NCBI RefSeq assembly: GCF_014646295.1
Contig: NZ_BMNE01000007.1
Span: 62,001-126,000 of the forward strand
Direction: 5' to 3'
Length of the DNA: 64,000 nucleotides
DNA from: Nocardia rhizosphaerihabitans
Lineage (GTDB): Bacteria > Actinomycetota > Actinomycetes > Mycobacteriales > Mycobacteriaceae
Each line of letters opens with the position of its first letter. Within the stretch, counting starts at the first letter, position 1. Positions 62,343-64,000 of this stretch are shown piece by piece. The notes beneath the pieces were generated by a model. The model did not search any database and had not been told where the DNA came from. It was given only the letters and a program-made list of their open reading frames with translations. A program made the translations under genes and the position numbers.

Positions 62343-64000
62343 CTACAGCATGCGTTGCCTGCCGTACGCGGCGAATTCCGACTCCAGCGACTGTTTGTCC
62401 GCTTCGGTCATGCGGCGGTAGTGCGGTACGCCTCGGCTTGCCCACCGGTGGACCGGTTCGTCGGTGCGCCAGGCCTGCTCCTGTAGTTCGCGCTTGAGCA
62501 CCTTGTTCGACCCGGTCACCGGGAGGTTTGCCGAGACGCGCAGGAACCGGGGTGTGCCTTTGCTACCGAGATCGTCCTGAGTACAGAGGAATTCGGTGAA
62601 CTCGGCGACATCGAAGCCGACCGGATCAGCGACTTCGACGGCGGCCATGACCTGATCGCCCGAGCGTGGGTCGGGCACCCCGAACACCGCGGCGGCGATG
62701 ACCGCGGGGTGGCGGCGCAGGACCTGTTCGATCATGAGTGCCGAGGTGTTCTCGCCGTCGACCCGGATCCAGTCGCCCTTGCGGCCTGCGAAATACAGGT
62801 ATCCGTCGGTGTCGAGGTAGCCCAGATCCCCCGTCCAGTACCAGCCGTTGCGAATACGGTCGGCGTCGGCGACCTCGTTCTTGTAGTAGCCCTCGAAGGC
62901 GAGCGCGCCTGCTTTGTCGATCATCTCCCCGATGGCCTCGTCGGGATTGCGGACCCGGCCGTGCTCGTCGAGTTCGGCCCGCGCGCACTCCTGCAGGGTG
63001 TCCGGATCCACCACCGCCACACCGGGATGCGCGGGCCTGCCGAGGGCGGCGGGCGGTGCGACCGGATCAAGGGCCGCCAGGCTCGGGCCCTCACTGGAGC
63101 CGTACCCCTCGAACAGTTCCGCGCCGAAGCGGCGGCGGAACTCGTCCTGATCGGCCACCGACGCCTCGGTGCCGAACCCCCGCACCAGCGTGTTGTCCGA
63201 ATCCGTCGCAGCTTCGGGCGTGGCGAGCAGGTAGCCCAGCGCTTTGCCGACGTAGGTGAAGTAGGTCGCGCCGAAGTGCCGCACGTCCGGAAGGAACTGC
63301 GACGCAGAGAATTTCGGGGTCAGGCAGATCGTCGCGCCGACCGACAAGGCCGGCGCCCACAGCGCCATGATGGCATTGCCGTGGAACAGCGGCATACAGC
63401 AGTAGTCCACGTCCTCGCGTACGTGCCCGAACTTCGCCGCCGCGGCGTTCGCGACCACGGCGAGGCGGCGCTGGGTGCAGCGCACCGCCTTCGACGTGCC
63501 GGTGGTGCCCGAGGTGAACAACAGCAGCAGCAATTCCTCCGGCCCGCCCACCGCCGTCGGTGGCACGCGGTGGGCATCGATCCGGGTGGCGTAGCCGGGA
63601 TCGTCGACCAGCAGGAACCGATCTGCGGTGAGGCCGAGATCCAGCTGCCGCAGACGAGCCATCCCCGCGGCGTCGGTGACGATCAGCTGGCAGTCGACAT
63701 ACCGCACATCGGCGGCCAGCTGGGTGGTGCCCCTGGTCGGGTTGAGACCAGCCACCGTCGCGCCCGCCAGCGCCGCCGCGCCCAGCCAGAAGACGAAATC
63801 CGGCACATTGTCCAGCAGCACGCCGATGTGGAACGGGCCGTCGCGGCGCAGGGTGCGGGCGAGTTCCGCGCGCGCGGCCGACTCGTGCACGACCGCGTCC
63901 CAGGTCCAGCCGGTGTCGCGGGTGCGCAGGCCGAGCCGCTGGTCGCCGAGCCGGTCGAGCAGCATGCTCGCGATATCCGCCCGGGGCGCGCCCGGAATTC
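62343..64000 (-). CDS. Acyl-CoA ligase, FadD17-like, truncated at window edge
   Basis: At least 552 residues in the window. The frame is open to base 64000 (upstream codons read IPGAPRADIAS before the Met at 63965), so the true start is probably outside. ANL ligase motifs: FTSGTTGTSKA, YGSSEGPS, YWTGDLGYLDTDG, AGRKGDWIRVDGEN, and catalytic Lys in PVTGSNKVLKREL. Overall pattern and location beside mce recall FadD17 of the M. tuberculosis mce4/cholesterol region, which activates steroid side-chain acids. The substrate here is inference. Confidence 0.88.
   Translation of the reverse strand, partial: IPGAPRADIASMLLDRLGDQRLGLRTRDTGWTWDAVVHESAARAELARTLRRDGPFHIGVLLDNVPDFVFWLGAAALAGATVAGLNPTRGTTQLAADVRYVDCQLIVTDAAGMARLRQLDLGLTADRFLLVDDPGYATRIDAHRVPPTAVGGPEELLLLLFTSGTTGTSKAVRCTQRRLAVVANAAAAKFGHVREDVDYCCMPLFHGNAIMALWAPALSVGATICLTPKFSASQFLPDVRHFGATYFTYVGKALGYLLATPEAATDSDNTLVRGFGTEASVADQDEFRRRFGAELFEGYGSSEGPSLAALDPVAPPAALGRPAHPGVAVVDPDTLQECARAELDEHGRVRNPDEAIGEMIDKAGALAFEGYYKNEVADADRIRNGWYWTGDLGYLDTDGYLYFAGRKGDWIRVDGENTSALMIEQVLRRHPAVIAAAVFGVPDPRSGDQVMAAVEVADPVGFDVAEFTEFLCTQDDLGSKGTPRFLRVSANLPVTGSNKVLKRELQEQAWRTDEPVHRWASRGVPHYRRMTEADKQSLESEFAAYGRQRML

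Overview
The window is high-GC DNA from a mycolic-acid actinomycete. A complete yrbE-mce operon places it in the Mycobacteriales. A five-gene conservon ending in a cytochrome P450, an ECF42-type sigma factor and many TetR regulators make Nocardia (or a close Rhodococcus-like relative) the likeliest genus. This is inferred from gene content, not from a marker gene. No rRNA, tRNA, CRISPR array, insertion sequence or prophage gene was seen.

Left part (1-18 kb): a truncated APC amino-acid permease; a TetR regulator; an unusual SRPBCC-acyl-CoA ligase fusion; a Clp/Hsp100 ATPase that appears to lack the ClpP-docking loop; a small secreted protein; and a start-less remnant of a carbohydrate-binding module. 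Then come a P450 divergent from its probable TetR repressor, with two identical-arm operators exactly 100 bp apart, and a full conservon (sensor kinase, roadblock, DUF742, GTPase, P450) whose P450 lacks EXXR. After these are an SRPBCC protein of the Rv0910 type, a DHA2 drug exporter, a DapA-like aldolase and a divergent LysR regulator.

Middle part (18-35 kb): a GntR regulator faces a six-gene BMP-type nucleoside/purine ABC uptake and salvage operon across a near-perfect 24-bp palindrome. Next are an MHS-family MFS transporter, a luciferase-like flavin enzyme, an ECF42 sigma factor with its YCII/DGPF partner and a recognisable self-promoter, an enoyl-CoA hydratase, a sugar-nucleotide-reductase-like SDR, a TetR, a PF10118-like metalloprotein with a nine-helix membrane protein, and a NACHT ATPase with a C-terminal membrane domain.

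Right part (35.6-64 kb): a lipid-uptake and degradation island. It is bracketed by two paralogous regulators with two fused TetR units each (Mce3R architecture). Between them lie acyl-CoA dehydrogenase, aldehyde dehydrogenase, a nitronate monooxygenase-isomerase-ligase operon, an alpha/beta hydrolase, a lipase, an AurF-like diiron oxygenase, three DUF2236/MpaB-type oxygenases, a thiolase, and the mce operon (two tiny membrane proteins, YrbEA/B, MceA-F, Mas). A FadD17-like ligase runs off the right edge. A repeated motif (GAGAAT, four bases, then AKTAACTTA, where K is G or T) occurs five times, upstream of the nitronate monooxygenase/ALDH pair, one MpaB gene, the thiolase and the mce operon. 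This suggests a single local regulon for import and beta-oxidation of a lipid or steroid-like substrate.
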